Source of the DNA: Amnibacterium flavum
Lineage (GTDB): Bacteria; Actinomycetota; Actinomycetes; Actinomycetales; Microbacteriaceae
Length of the DNA: 64,000 bases
Reading direction: 5' to 3'
NCBI RefSeq assembly: GCF_003097495.1
Contig: NZ_QEOP01000002.1
Span: forward strand, 558,001 to 622,000
The notes beneath the pieces are model-generated. The model searched no databases. It saw nothing but the letters and a program-made list of their open reading frames with translations, and was not told the DNA's origin. Shown in pieces: positions 7,735-16,779 of the stretch (position 1 is its first letter; each line of letters opens with the position of its first letter). The position numbers and the translations under genes are program-made.

Positions 7735-8921
7735 GCGCTCGACTGATCGATCGCAGCCTCGTCGCGGCCCGGCTGGATCGGCTCCGCGGTGCGCTCGAAC
7801 GCGCGCCGTTCGACACGGTGCTCGCGCTCAGCGCGGCGAACTTCGACTACGCCACCGGATATCGCAGCGTGTCCGCGACGGTGCACGGCATCTCGCCGCT
7901 GGCCGCGCTCGTCGGCGCCGACGAGCTGCTCGTCGTCGGACCCGTCTCGGACAGTGCGCCGGGGTTCGACTACGGGCTCGTCGAGTCGGATTTCGTGGCC
8001 TACGGGCGTTTCTACTTCGAGTCGGAGGACGGAGGAGCCACCGCGACCGGGCTGGTGGACCAGCATGCCGACTACGCGGCGGCGATCGCCGCGGCGGTGC
8101 TCCGTCAGGGCCTCTCCTCCTCGCGCATCGGTCTCGACGAGAAGGCATGCCCGGTGCCCCTGCGGCGTCAGCTCGCGGAGCTGCTCCCCGGAGTCGAGTT
8201 CGTCGACGCCAGCGACTGGTTCTCGGTGGTCCGATCCATCAAGCTCGGGGGCGAGATCGACCTGCTGGAGCGCGCAGCACGCATCGTCGAATCCGCGATG
8301 ATCGACGGGATGGCCGCCGCAGCGGTGGGGGTCACCGAAGCGGAGATCGCCCGAGTGGTCACGACGACCATGGTGGCCTCCGGGATGGAGCCCCGGTTCA
8401 CCGTGGTCACCTCCGGCCCGCGCTCGGCGCTCGCCGACGCGTACGCGACGGATCGCGCGTTGGAGGGCGGCGACCTGCTGCGCTTCGACGTGGGCGGGAT
8501 GTACGAGGGCTACTGGGCCGACCTCGGCCGCACCGCGGTGATGGGGGAGCCCAGCACCAAGCAGCGGACCTTCTACGAGGCCATGCTCGCCGGCGAGCAG
8601 GCGCAGTTCGACCTGGCGGCACCCGGAGTGCCCGCTGAGGACGTCTTCCAGCGAGCCGTCGAGGTGGTGGAGCAGACCGGCCCGACGCCGTACCGGAGGC
8701 AGCACTGCGGTCACGGCATCGGTCTCGAGGTGTACGAGGCGCCCATCATCCGTCCGGGCAGCCCCGCTCCGCTCGAGCCCGGCATGACGTTCTGCTTCGA
8801 GACCCCGTACTACGAGATCGGGTGGGGCGGGATGATGGTCGAAGACGCCCTCGTCGTCACGGAGGCCGGAGTGCGCCTGCTCAGCGATCGAGCCCGCGGA
8901 CTGACGGTGGTGAACGCATGA
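7731..8921 (+). CDS. M24-family metallopeptidase (Xaa-Pro aminopeptidase/creatinase-like)
   Basis: The 396-residue protein has an N-terminal creatinase-like domain (about 1-165) and a C-terminal pita-bread domain. All five expected metal ligands can be placed: two Asp in FDVGGMYEGYWADLGRT, His in HCGHGIGLEVYEAP, Glu in FETPYYEIG and Glu in MMVEDALVV. The family includes aminopeptidase P, prolidase, creatinase and lyases such as DMSP lyase DddP, so it may cleave a C-N bond in a small molecule rather than a peptide. ATG 7731 overlaps the preceding stop, and the stop overlaps the next start. Confidence 0.86.
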   Translation: MSARLIDRSLVAARLDRLRGALERAPFDTVLALSAANFDYATGYRSVSATVHGISPLAALVGADELLVVGPVSDSAPGFDYGLVESDFVAYGRFYFESEDGGATATGLVDQHADYAAAIAAAVLRQGLSSSRIGLDEKACPVPLRRQLAELLPGVEFVDASDWFSVVRSIKLGGEIDLLERAARIVESAMIDGMAAAAVGVTEAEIARVVTTTMVASGMEPRFTVVTSGPRSALADAYATDRALEGGDLLRFDVGGMYEGYWADLGRTAVMGEPSTKQRTFYEAMLAGEQAQFDLAAPGVPAEDVFQRAVEVVEQTGPTPYRRQHCGHGIGLEVYEAPIIRPGSPAPLEPGMTFCFETPYYEIGWGGMMVEDALVVTEAGVRLLSDRARGLTVVNA

Positions 8922-10156
8922 GCGCCTACCTCGGCTACCTCGTCCATCCGATCACGGGCGAACGCGTCGACGAGCGCGACGCGTACGTGCCGACCCCGGT
9001 CGACGGCGGCCATGTCTACGCGGTGCCTCGATACGACCTGTCGAGCATGCGAGGTCTCGAGACCACCGATGACCCCGGCATCTTCCGGTATCGGTCTCTG
9101 CTGCCGATCGGCGACAGCTCGGTGGTCAGCCTGCACGAGGGCGGCACGCCGCTCATCCCGATCGCCGGCACCGCCGAGCGAGTCGGTCTCACGTCGCTCT
9201 TCGTGAAAGACGAGTCCCGCAACCCGACCTGGTCGTACAAGGACAGGCTCGCGGCGGTAGCCGTCACCAAAGCAGTCCAGCAGGGTCGCGACACGATCGT
9301 CGTGTCCAGCACCGGCAATCACGGCGCTGCCGTCGCCGCCTACGCCGCGCGCGCCGGAATCCGCTGCGTCGTCCTGACCGTCGCGTCGGTTCCGCAGGCG
9401 ATGAAAACGCTCATGCAGAGCTATGGCGCCGACACCGTCGCGCTCGAGAAGCCCACCGACCGCTGGGTGCTGATGCGCCAGCTGGTCGAGGAGCGCGGCT
9501 GGGTGCCGATGTCGGGCTTCGTCGGGCCTCCCTCCGGCTCGAACCCCTTCGGCTGCGAGGGCTACAAGTCGATCGCCTACGAGCTGCACGCCCAGCTCGG
9601 TGATGTGCCCGACGCCGTCGTCGCTCCCGTGGCGTATGGGGACGCGGTGGCGGCGATGCATCGGGGCTTCCTCGACCTCGTCGAGCTGGGTTTGACGAGC
9701 CGGGTGCCGCGCATCATCGCGGCGGAGCCGTTCGGACCTTACGAGCAGGCCCTCCGCACCGGCTTCCAGGCGGGCGCCACGGTGCCGGCCGGGTCGACCG
9801 TCGCCTTCTCGATCGGCACGCCCAGCGCGACCTGGCAGGGCTGGAACGCGCTGGCGCAGAGCGGCGGGGCCGCGGCGAGCGCCGACGACGGCGAGACGAT
9901 GGCGGCCCAGCACGCGCTGGCCTCCGACGAGGGCATCTTCCTCGAGGCCTCGTCGGCGACGACGGTTGCGGTTCTTCCGAAACTGATCCAGCGAGGGGTC
10001 GTGTCCGCGTCCGACGCCGTCGTGCTGCTCGGCACCTCTACCGGGCTCAAGGACGTGCCGACCACCGCGGCGACGCTGCCGCCGGTTCCGGTGATCGAGC
10101 CGACGATCGCAGCTCTCGACCGTGTGCTCGCCGGCGCCGCTGCGGCACGGGCATGA
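8918..10156 (+). CDS. PLP-dependent threonine-synthase-like enzyme (fold type II)
   Basis: The 412-residue protein has the fold-II PLP lysine in NPTWSYKDRLA (Lys108), the phosphate-cradle and substrate loop SSTGNHGAAVAAYA and an N-terminal segment like that of class-II threonine synthases. The family catalyses beta- or gamma-elimination and replacement on amino acids. In a catabolic operon a lyase or deaminase role is as likely as threonine synthesis, and no homoserine genes lie nearby. It is coupled by four-base overlaps to both neighbours. Confidence 0.83.
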   Translation: MSAYLGYLVHPITGERVDERDAYVPTPVDGGHVYAVPRYDLSSMRGLETTDDPGIFRYRSLLPIGDSSVVSLHEGGTPLIPIAGTAERVGLTSLFVKDESRNPTWSYKDRLAAVAVTKAVQQGRDTIVVSSTGNHGAAVAAYAARAGIRCVVLTVASVPQAMKTLMQSYGADTVALEKPTDRWVLMRQLVEERGWVPMSGFVGPPSGSNPFGCEGYKSIAYELHAQLGDVPDAVVAPVAYGDAVAAMHRGFLDLVELGLTSRVPRIIAAEPFGPYEQALRTGFQAGATVPAGSTVAFSIGTPSATWQGWNALAQSGGAAASADDGETMAAQHALASDEGIFLEASSATTVAVLPKLIQRGVVSASDAVVLLGTSTGLKDVPTTAATLPPVPVIEPTIAALDRVLAGAAAARA

Positions 10157-11112
10157 GACTCGGCATCGCCCCGTCGGGTCGACGATCGGCCGCCGACGCG
10201 GTTGCACTCGCGCGGCTCGCCGAGGACGCCGGCTTGGCCGAGGTCTGGGTGAGCGAGGACTATCTGGAGCGCGGAGCGTTCGCCGTCGCGGGCGCGATGG
10301 CGGCCGTCACCAGTGAGATGGCGGTGGGTATCGGCGTCATCAATCCGTGGACCCGGCATGTGGCCCTGACGGCGATGGAGGCTCACGCACTCGACGAGGT
10401 CGCGGGCGGGCGCAGCATCCTCGGTCTCGGAGCGAGCAACGAGCGCTGGATGCAGGGCAAGCTGGGCATCCCGTTCGAGCGACCGATCGGTGTGCTCACC
10501 GAGTACACGAACGCCCTGCGGGCTCTGCTCGCGGGGAAGCACGTGCGGACGCGTCTGCTCGGCAGCGAGATCGACGCCGAGCTCGATGCGGCGCCCCCGC
10601 GCGACGTACCGATCGTCTGGGGAGTCAAAGGTCCGAAGGCGCTGGCGCTGGCGGGTGAGCACGCCGACGGGGTCATGCTCTCGGTTCTCTCGTCACCGGC
10701 GTACGTCGAATGGGTTCGCGCGACCTACGCGCCTCGTTCCGTCACGGCATACGCGTCGTTCGCTGTCGCCCCGCGGCGCGGCGACGCGCGAGAGCGGCTG
10801 CGGGCGCACACCGCCCGCTTCCTCGGGATGCACGGGGCGTCCCCGATCACCGCGCGCGCCGCGATCGATCAGGATCTGGCTTCCGCGCTGAGGAGCCGCT
10901 TACTCGCGGGGACAAGCGGAGCAGACCTCGTGGACGACGACACCGTCGGGGCCGTCACTGTCTCGGGGACGCCCGACGACGCGGCGCAGGCGCTGATCGC
11001 GCACGCCGAAGCGGGAGTCGACTCCCTGGTCGTCATCGATGACGGGTCGGCGGATCCCGCCGAACTGCTGAGCGGGTACGTCGACGCGGCGAAGCGGGCA
11101 GGCCTGCTTTAG
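10153..11112 (+). CDS. LLM-class flavin-dependent oxidoreductase (second of two)
   Basis: 319 residues, clearly different from the first LLM protein in this operon and closer in layout to methylene-H4MPT-reductase-like members. Hallmarks are MRLGIAPSGR, AEDAGLAEVWVSEDY and the glycine-rich AGGRSILGLGASNERW. It contains a TTA leucine codon (at about 10901), rare in such GC-rich DNA. The ATG overlaps the previous stop. The gene ends four bases inside the end of the opposite-strand regulator, leaving no room for an intergenic terminator. Confidence 0.87.
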   Translation: MRLGIAPSGRRSAADAVALARLAEDAGLAEVWVSEDYLERGAFAVAGAMAAVTSEMAVGIGVINPWTRHVALTAMEAHALDEVAGGRSILGLGASNERWMQGKLGIPFERPIGVLTEYTNALRALLAGKHVRTRLLGSEIDAELDAAPPRDVPIVWGVKGPKALALAGEHADGVMLSVLSSPAYVEWVRATYAPRSVTAYASFAVAPRRGDARERLRAHTARFLGMHGASPITARAAIDQDLASALRSRLLAGTSGADLVDDDTVGAVTVSGTPDDAAQALIAHAEAGVDSLVVIDDGSADPAELLSGYVDAAKRAGLL

Positions 11113-12347
11113 CCCGCAGCGTCGTTCCCGCTGTTCGGGGTGGCGGCGAGGGCGAGCACCACCCGGCTCAGATCGCCGACGTCGTGCAGGTCCAGGCCGG
11201 TGAGCTCCTCGATCCGCCGAAGTCGGTAGACGATCGTGTTCCTGTGCACATGCAGCAGTGTCGCCGTCTTCGACAACGACAGGTTCGTCGCGACGTGACA
11301 GCGCAGGGTCTCCTCGAGCTCGGTGCCGGCGAGCGGGCCGAGGTAGCGATCACTCAACTGACGCACCAGGGGCGGATCCCGCCGGACGAGCACCTCGAGG
11401 AGGGAGTCGGCGTAACGGATGGCCTTCCGCGACTCGGCTGTCGCCTCGGTGGCTTCGAGCGCCGACAGGGCCTGCCTGCATGACAGGCTCAGCTGGCCGA
11501 GCCCGACCCGCGGCTCGCCGACGGCGGCCCGTGACGCTATCTCGACCATCGTGTCCGAGATCGCGGCGTCGATGTGCGGAAGGAGGGCGTCGGAGCCCTG
11601 GCTCCAGGGGAGAGCGATCAGGGCGACAGGCGAACTCGATCCGCCGACGGTTCCCGACAGCACCGGGGTGCGCAGCGCTGCGGTGAGTTGGAAGACGACA
11701 TGGTGACGCAGACGCTCGAGGACCGTCGCGTCAGCACCACCCGTGGTCAGGGCGATCGCGATGAACCGGGTCTGCTCGGTGTCGTCGATGCCGAGCAGGC
11801 GTCCGAGCTGCTCGACCTCTCCCGGCGCGATGGTCGCGCCGACGGCCAGTCGATTGAACAGGGTCGGCTCGGTGAGCTGATTGCTCGCGTCGATCTGCTG
11901 CTGCATGGCCTCGTAGGCGTCGAGCATCGCCCGCTCGATGCGGTCGAGGTTGTCGATCAGGAGATTGCGGCCGAGTCGTGCCCGCGCGGGTTTCAGCTGC
12001 ATGCGAGCGCACCACAGCTGGAACTCATCGGTGAGCGTGCGCTCGGCTGTGCGGAACGACTGGATGAGCGACGCGTGCGACACCCCCTGCAGTGCTCGGC
12101 GCTCCCCGTTCTTCGCGGAGCGCGTCAGCTCCGCCGTCGATGGCTCACGACCCTCCAGCATGCAGAGGATGACGTTCTGAACGTTCTCACGGATCCGGTC
12201 TCGAAGATCGCTCTGCTCCAGAATCAGAGACGAGTAGGCCGGAATCGTCTGCCACACGCGGTCGGTGATCGAGGTCATCAGCGATTCGAAGTCCTTGAGC
12301 ATGGCGCGCGCGACACGCTTCAGATCGTCGTTCGGATCAGAGCTCAT
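11109..12347 (-). CDS. PucR-type transcriptional regulator
   Basis: A 412-residue regulator with a long N-terminal sensory region, a GGDEF-like central part and a C-terminal PucR helix-turn-helix (LSLSKTATLLHVHRNTIVYR, about residues 370-390). PucR-family activators often control catabolic operons for purines, allantoin or amino compounds next to them. The ATG at 12347 is preferred over a TTG at 12365; neither has a strong ribosome site. It converges on the ABC/monooxygenase operon and its stop overlaps the last gene of that operon by four bases, making it the likely regulator, though this is inferred from position only. Confidence 0.85.
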   Translation of the reverse strand: MSSDPNDDLKRVARAMLKDFESLMTSITDRVWQTIPAYSSLILEQSDLRDRIRENVQNVILCMLEGREPSTAELTRSAKNGERRALQGVSHASLIQSFRTAERTLTDEFQLWCARMQLKPARARLGRNLLIDNLDRIERAMLDAYEAMQQQIDASNQLTEPTLFNRLAVGATIAPGEVEQLGRLLGIDDTEQTRFIAIALTTGGADATVLERLRHHVVFQLTAALRTPVLSGTVGGSSSPVALIALPWSQGSDALLPHIDAAISDTMVEIASRAAVGEPRVGLGQLSLSCRQALSALEATEATAESRKAIRYADSLLEVLVRRDPPLVRQLSDRYLGPLAGTELEETLRCHVATNLSLSKTATLLHVHRNTIVYRLRRIEELTGLDLHDVGDLSRVVLALAATPNSGNDAAG

Positions 12348-12473
12348 CGCACCGCACGCCAGCAATCGTCATACAACGAGCGTATTGGGGTCGAGGCACT
12401 CCCCGTGATCTCCGGTGGCCCCAGGGGCGGAAAGCGCGTGACACCGACCCCCGCGCGGGCCCAGGATGGCGAC

Positions 12474-13583
12474 ATGACCTCGGAAGCACTGACCGCGGCG
12501 ATCGCCCAGTTCGCGAACGCGCGCGGCTATCTGGCCGCGGCGTCGATCGGGCTCCCCACGAAGGACACCGTCGACGCGCTCACCGCCGACCTCGCCTCCT
12601 GGCGGGCCGCGGACCGGGATCCGCAGGGGTACGACGAGGTGATCGAGCGGACGCGCGCCTCCTACGCCCGCCTCGTCGCCGTCGACCCCTCGGTCGTCGC
12701 GATCGGATCCCAGACCTCGGTCATGACGAGTCTCATCGCCGAGTCGGCACCCGAGGGCGCCGAAGTGGTCGTCGCCGACGGGGACTTCTCCTCGATCATC
12801 TTCCCCTTCCAGTCGCGCCCGGGGATCACGGTGCGCGCGGTCCCGCTCGCGGCGCTCGCCGACGGGACGTGGCTCGTCGTGTTCTCCCTCGTGCAGTCCT
12901 CGACCGGGGCGATCGCCGACGTCGCGTCCGTCCTGGAGGCGGCCGCGGCGCACGATGTGCTCACCTTCTGCGACACCACGCAGGCGGCGGGTGTGCTGCC
13001 CGTGCCCGCTTCGCTCTTCGACATCACGGTGTGCCACAGCTACAAATGGCTGTGCGCCCCGCGCGGGGTCGCCTTCCTGACGCTGAGCGCACGCGTGCGC
13101 CCTCTGCTCCGCGCGGGTCAGGCCGGGTGGTACGCCGGAGACGACGTGTGGGCGAGCTGCTACGGACCCGACATGCGTCTGGCGGGCGACGCGCGTCGAT
13201 TCGACGTGTCGCCCGCGTGGCAGGCCTGGATCGGCGCGGAGCCCGCGATCGCCCTGTTCGCCGGCCTCGACATCGCGGAGGTGTGGGAGTTCACCTCCGG
13301 TCTCGGTGACGCGCTGTGCGAGGCGCTCGGGATCCCGCAGCAGCACCAGGCGATCGTGACCTGGCCCGACCCGGAGGGGGAGCACCTGCGCACCCTCATC
13401 GCGGCGGGCATCAGGGTGTCGGGTCGGGCGGGCAGGCTGCGGGCCGCGTTCCACCTGTGGAACGACCTGTCCGACGTGGAGGCGGTCGTCGAGGCACTCG
13501 GTCGGTCGCGCGTCGTGGAACCGGTGTCGACGGGCGGGCGTCACCGCGCCGCCCGTTCGAACGGAGCCCGTCCCCGGGGTTGA
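12474..13583 (+). CDS. Class-V aminotransferase-fold PLP enzyme
   Basis: A 369-residue fold-type-I PLP protein related to cysteine desulfurases and class-V aminotransferases. The PLP lysine is Lys191 in CHSYKWLCAPRG, with Asp167 in FCDTTQAAG as the pyridine-nitrogen partner. The start ATG at 12474 has AGGA upstream. The active-site Cys loop of IscS/SufS is not apparent, so a desulfurase role is unlikely; the substrate is unknown. It has its own upstream gap of about 125 bases and is followed by glyS after 90 bases. Confidence 0.8.
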   Translation: MTSEALTAAIAQFANARGYLAAASIGLPTKDTVDALTADLASWRAADRDPQGYDEVIERTRASYARLVAVDPSVVAIGSQTSVMTSLIAESAPEGAEVVVADGDFSSIIFPFQSRPGITVRAVPLAALADGTWLVVFSLVQSSTGAIADVASVLEAAAAHDVLTFCDTTQAAGVLPVPASLFDITVCHSYKWLCAPRGVAFLTLSARVRPLLRAGQAGWYAGDDVWASCYGPDMRLAGDARRFDVSPAWQAWIGAEPAIALFAGLDIAEVWEFTSGLGDALCEALGIPQQHQAIVTWPDPEGEHLRTLIAAGIRVSGRAGRLRAAFHLWNDLSDVEAVVEALGRSRVVEPVSTGGRHRAARSNGARPRG

Positions 13584-13673
13584 TTCGGCGGCCGGAGAGG
13601 CACCCGTAGACTGGGTGGGCACTTTTCGCCGCCGACGGCCGGGGCAGCCAGCCCGGCCAGACCAGGAGATCCT

Positions 13674-15056
13674 GTGGCCGCCTCGCGCCTCGACAACGTC
13701 ATCGCCCTCGCCAAGCGCCGGGGATTCGTCTTCCAGGCCGGTGAGATCTACGGCGGTTCCCGCTCCGCATGGGATTACGGGCCTCTCGGGACCGAGCTCA
13801 AGGAGAACATCAAGCGCCAGTGGTGGCGCACGATGGTCCGCGGGCGCGACGACGTGGTCGGACTCGACTCGTCGGTCATCCTGCCCCGCCAGGTGTGGGA
13901 GGCGTCCGGTCATGTCGAGGTCTTCAGCGACCCGCTCGTCGAGTGCCTGGTCTGCCACAAGCGCTACCGTGCGGACCACCTCGAGGAGGAGTACGAGGAG
14001 AAGAAGGGCCGCGCTCCGGAGAACGGCCTGAAGGACATCGTCTGCGCCAACTGCGGCACCCGCGGTCAGTGGACGGAGCCCCGGGGCTTCTCCGGCCTGC
14101 TCAAGACCTACCTCGGTCCCGTCGACGACGAGACCGGCCTGCAGTACCTGCGCCCCGAGACGGCTCAGGGCATCTTCGTGAACTTCAACAACGTGCTGAA
14201 CGCGGCGCGTATGAAGCCTCCGTTCGGCATCGGCCAGATCGGCAAGAGCTTCCGCAACGAGATCACGCCCGGAAACTTCATCTTCCGCACCCGCGAGTTC
14301 GAGCAGATGGAGATGGAGTTCTTCGTCGAGGCCGGAACCGACGAGGAATGGCACCAGTACTGGATCGACCAGCGCTTCCAGTGGTACGTCGACCTCGGCA
14401 TCGACCCCGAGAACCTGCGCCTGTACGAGCACGCGAAGGAGAAGCTGTCGCACTACTCGAAGCGCACCGTCGACATCGAGTACCGCTTCGGGTTCCAGGG
14501 CAGCGAGTTCGGCGAGCTCGAGGGAATCGCGAACCGCACCGACTTCGACCTGTCGACGCATTCGAAGGCGTCGGGCACGGATCTCAGCTACTTCGATCAG
14601 ACGAAGAACGAGCGGTGGACTCCGTACGTGATCGAGCCGGCGGCGGGTCTGACCCGGTCGCTGATGGCGTTCCTCGTCGACGCGTACTCCGAGGACACCG
14701 CGCCCAATACGAAGGGCGGCGTCGACACCCGCACGGTGCTGCGCCTCGACCGCCGGCTCGCCCCGGTGAAGGCGGCGGTGCTTCCGCTGTCGCGCAACGA
14801 GCAGCTCTCGCCGGTGGCGAAGAAGCTGGCGGCCGACCTGCGTCAGGACTGGAACGTCGACTTCGACGACGCGGGCGCCATCGGACGCCGTTACCGCCGT
14901 CAGGACGAGATCGGCACCCCGTTCTGCATCACCGTCGACTTCGACTCGCTCGAGGACAGCGCGGCGACCGTGCGCGAGCGCGACTCGATGCAGCAGGACC
15001 GCGTCTCCTTGGACCGCATGCACGCCTACCTCGCGGAACGCCTCATCGGCTCCTGA
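13674..15056 (+). CDS. glyS: Glycine--tRNA ligase, single-subunit type
   Basis: Charges tRNA-Gly in the cytoplasm. The 460-residue protein is the homodimeric (archaeal/eukaryal-like) class-II GlyRS. It shows the early [20 protein letters not shown] region, a C-x2-C...C-x2-C zinc-ribbon-like insertion (CLVCHKRY ... CANCGTRG), motif 2 [20 protein letters not shown], motif 3 near [15 protein letters not shown] and a C-terminal anticodon-binding domain. GTG at 13674 follows AGGAG. No T-box or glycine riboswitch is visible upstream. Confidence 0.96.
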   Translation: MAASRLDNVIALAKRRGFVFQAGEIYGGSRSAWDYGPLGTELKENIKRQWWRTMVRGRDDVVGLDSSVILPRQVWEASGHVEVFSDPLVECLVCHKRYRADHLEEEYEEKKGRAPENGLKDIVCANCGTRGQWTEPRGFSGLLKTYLGPVDDETGLQYLRPETAQGIFVNFNNVLNAARMKPPFGIGQIGKSFRNEITPGNFIFRTREFEQMEMEFFVEAGTDEEWHQYWIDQRFQWYVDLGIDPENLRLYEHAKEKLSHYSKRTVDIEYRFGFQGSEFGELEGIANRTDFDLSTHSKASGTDLSYFDQTKNERWTPYVIEPAAGLTRSLMAFLVDAYSEDTAPNTKGGVDTRTVLRLDRRLAPVKAAVLPLSRNEQLSPVAKKLAADLRQDWNVDFDDAGAIGRRYRRQDEIGTPFCITVDFDSLEDSAATVRERDSMQQDRVSLDRMHAYLAERLIGS

Positions 15057-15059
15057 CCC

Positions 15060-15290
15060 TGACTCTCGCTCAGCAGGCCGAATCCGCGGTTTCCTGTCGC
15101 TCAGCAGGCGAAAGTTCGCTGAGCAGGCGGGATCGGCCGGACTCGACCTGCTGGCCGCATTTCCACCTGCTGAGGGAGAGTGCGAGCAGGCGTCCTGTGC
15201 TCAGCAGGAGGCTCTGGTCGGTTCGGGCTGCGGATGCGCGGTGTGTCGTCCTGCTGGGCGGGCATCTTCTGCTGGGCGAGGGTGATCTGT
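15060..15290. repeat. Cluster of CTCAGCAGG/CCTGCTGAG repeats after glyS
   Basis: The first half of the gap after glyS is filled with at least seven copies, in both orientations, of a core GCTCAGCAGG or its complement (about 15068, 15099, 15118, 15147, 15165, 15199, 15250, 15270). The stretch TTTCCACCTGCTGAG (15160-15174) recurs exactly as its complement at 57016-57030. It looks like a dispersed, palindrome-forming intergenic element. The rest of the gap (15290-15418) holds nothing I can name. Confidence 0.55.
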
Positions 15291-15418
15291 CGGTCGGCCC
15301 GCGGAACTCGCCTTTCCGCCCGCGTCCGGCAGGGTTCGCGACGCGGGGTCGGCGCGGCGGGTGATGCCGAGCGGGGGAGCGACGCTAGGTTTTCTCCAAC
15401 TCAAGGATGGGGTGCCTC

Positions 15419-15508
15419 ATGGACGAGCCCGTAGTCGACATCGACCGCCCGATAGTGGCGGCATCCCTGATCGCCCGAGCCCTCGACGAGGGCTCCCTCG
15501 ACTACTGA
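15419..15508 (+). CDS. 29-aa small ORF
   Basis: An ATG-started frame reads MDEPVVDIDRPIVAASLIAR then ALDEGSLDY and stops at TGA. AAGGA lies 11 bases upstream. The peptide would be acidic with one short amphipathic helix. It sits in the long gap between glyS and the acidic protein gene at 15592. No family recognised; could be chance. Confidence 0.3.
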   Translation: MDEPVVDIDRPIVAASLIARALDEGSLDY

Positions 15509-15591
15509 CGGTTCCGGTCCAGGTCGCAGGCTCAAAGGGATCGCATCGCTCCGCTCAGTGCGTGGCGCGCGGTCCGGTCGCGGTGACCTAC

Positions 15592-15825
15592 TTAGGCGTC
15601 GCCGAGATCGGCGAGCAGCTCGTCCTCGGAGAGGCGTTCGCCGGCTTCGGGGGTGCGGAACGCCGGCGCGTGCGGTTCGTTCGCGATCTCCTCGTCGAGC
15701 GTGGGCGCGTCGGGTCCGTCGTATTCGGGGCCGCCGGGCAGCACGTCGGGGAGTTCCGGGTTCTCGACATCTCCCTCGGTCTCGACGGGACGCTGGCGGT
15801 CGACGGGAAGGAACGGTTCAGACAT
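15592..15825 (-). CDS. Small acidic hypothetical protein
   Basis: 77 residues from the ATG at 15825, which has GGAG nine bases upstream; another ATG two codons earlier is too close to that site. The sequence is rich in Glu, Asp and Pro (MSEPFLPVDRQRPVETEG...) and ends with SEDELLADLGDA, so it is probably largely disordered with a C-terminal acidic helix. No domain recognised. It is divergent to the DsbA-like gene, with start codons 128 bases apart. Confidence 0.6.
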   Translation of the reverse strand: MSEPFLPVDRQRPVETEGDVENPELPDVLPGGPEYDGPDAPTLDEEIANEPHAPAFRTPEAGERLSEDELLADLGDA

Positions 15826-15952
15826 GGACATGCTCCAACTCTGCCGCTTCCCACCGCGTTCGTGGTGGCCCTGAGTTGAACAGGAAGTGGCACAGGATGC
15901 CGGTCTCGTTCCCGGCGGGAATGACACGCGCCGGACCGCGGTTGCCTATCCC

Positions 15953-16606
15953 ATGGCTGATCCCGTCAAGGTTGATATCTGGTCCGACGTCGCGTGCCCC
16001 TGGTGCTACATCGGCAAGCGCAAGTTCGAAGAGGGAGCCCGGCGCTTCGGGGGAGACGTCGAGGTGGAGTACCACTCCTTCGAGCTCTCGCCCGACACTC
16101 CCGTCGACTTCGACGGCAGCGCCGCCGACTTCCTCGCCGGCCACAAGCGCATCCCGCGCGATCAGGTCGACCAGATGCTCGACCGCGTGATCGGCATCGC
16201 CTCCGAGGTCGGGCTGGAGTACGACTACGAGTCGCTTCAGCACACCAACACCATCAAGGCTCACCAGCTGCTGCACTACGCGAAGTCCAAGGGGCGTCAG
16301 CTCGACATGAAGGAACGCCTGCTCAAGGCTTACTTCGTCGACGGTCGTCACGTCGGGCGCATCGAGGATCTCGCCGACCTCGCCGCGGAGATCGGGTTCG
16401 ACCGCGCCGACGTCGTCCGGTCGCTCGAGAGCGACGAGTTCCTCAGTGCCGTCAAGGCCGACCAGGCTCAGGCCATCGCGTACGGCATCCAGGGCGTGCC
16501 GTTCTTCGTCATCGACGGCAAGTACGGGGTATCCGGCGCGCAGGACGCGCAGGTGTTCGCCGAGGCGCTCACCCAGGTCGCCGCCGAGAACGCGACCGTC
16601 GCGTGA
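15953..16606 (+). CDS. DsbA-family oxidoreductase (FrnE-like)
   Basis: Thioredoxin-fold protein with an inserted helical domain, 217 residues from the ATG at 15953. The redox motif is CPWC (DVACPWCYIGKRKFEE, near residue 15) and the cis-Pro loop is GIQGVPFFVIDG near residue 180. There is no signal peptide, so it should act in the cytoplasm, as FrnE-type isomerases or oxidoreductases do. The stop overlaps a small Cys-containing ORF by four bases. Confidence 0.88.
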   Translation: MADPVKVDIWSDVACPWCYIGKRKFEEGARRFGGDVEVEYHSFELSPDTPVDFDGSAADFLAGHKRIPRDQVDQMLDRVIGIASEVGLEYDYESLQHTNTIKAHQLLHYAKSKGRQLDMKERLLKAYFVDGRHVGRIEDLADLAAEIGFDRADVVRSLESDEFLSAVKADQAQAIAYGIQGVPFFVIDGKYGVSGAQDAQVFAEALTQVAAENATVA

Positions 16607-16722
16607 CCGCCGAGGGCAAGCTCACCGACGCTCCCGCTACCGAGCCGACGCCGCGCGTACTGCCGCTCGGCCTCACGCTCATCGTCCCGGAGGGCGAAGT
16701 CTGCACCGACGGCAGCTGCTGA
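16603..16722 (+). CDS. 39-aa Cys-containing peptide coupled to the DsbA-like gene
   Basis: A GTG at 16603 overlaps the stop of the DsbA-like gene (GTGA), and the frame runs 39 codons. The C-terminal end reads VPEGEVCTDGSC, putting two Cys five residues apart (C-x4-C) at the very end. The four-base overlap and terminal Cys pair suggest a translated small protein, perhaps a redox partner or substrate of the DsbA-like enzyme. Family and function unknown. Confidence 0.5.
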   Translation: MTAEGKLTDAPATEPTPRVLPLGLTLIVPEGEVCTDGSC

Positions 16723-16779
16723 GGCAGGTCCTTCACTTCGCTGCGCTCAGTGGGCGGGCAACCGGCGGGCCATCAACAG

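Noticed and set aside
13584-13673. Glycine riboswitch or T-box before glyS
   Set aside because: The 90-base gap is too short and lacks T-box or glycine-aptamer landmarks.
12369-15023. An 884-codon minus-strand frame opposite the class-V-like enzyme and glyS
   Set aside because: Low-complexity shadow of two well-supported plus-strand genes.
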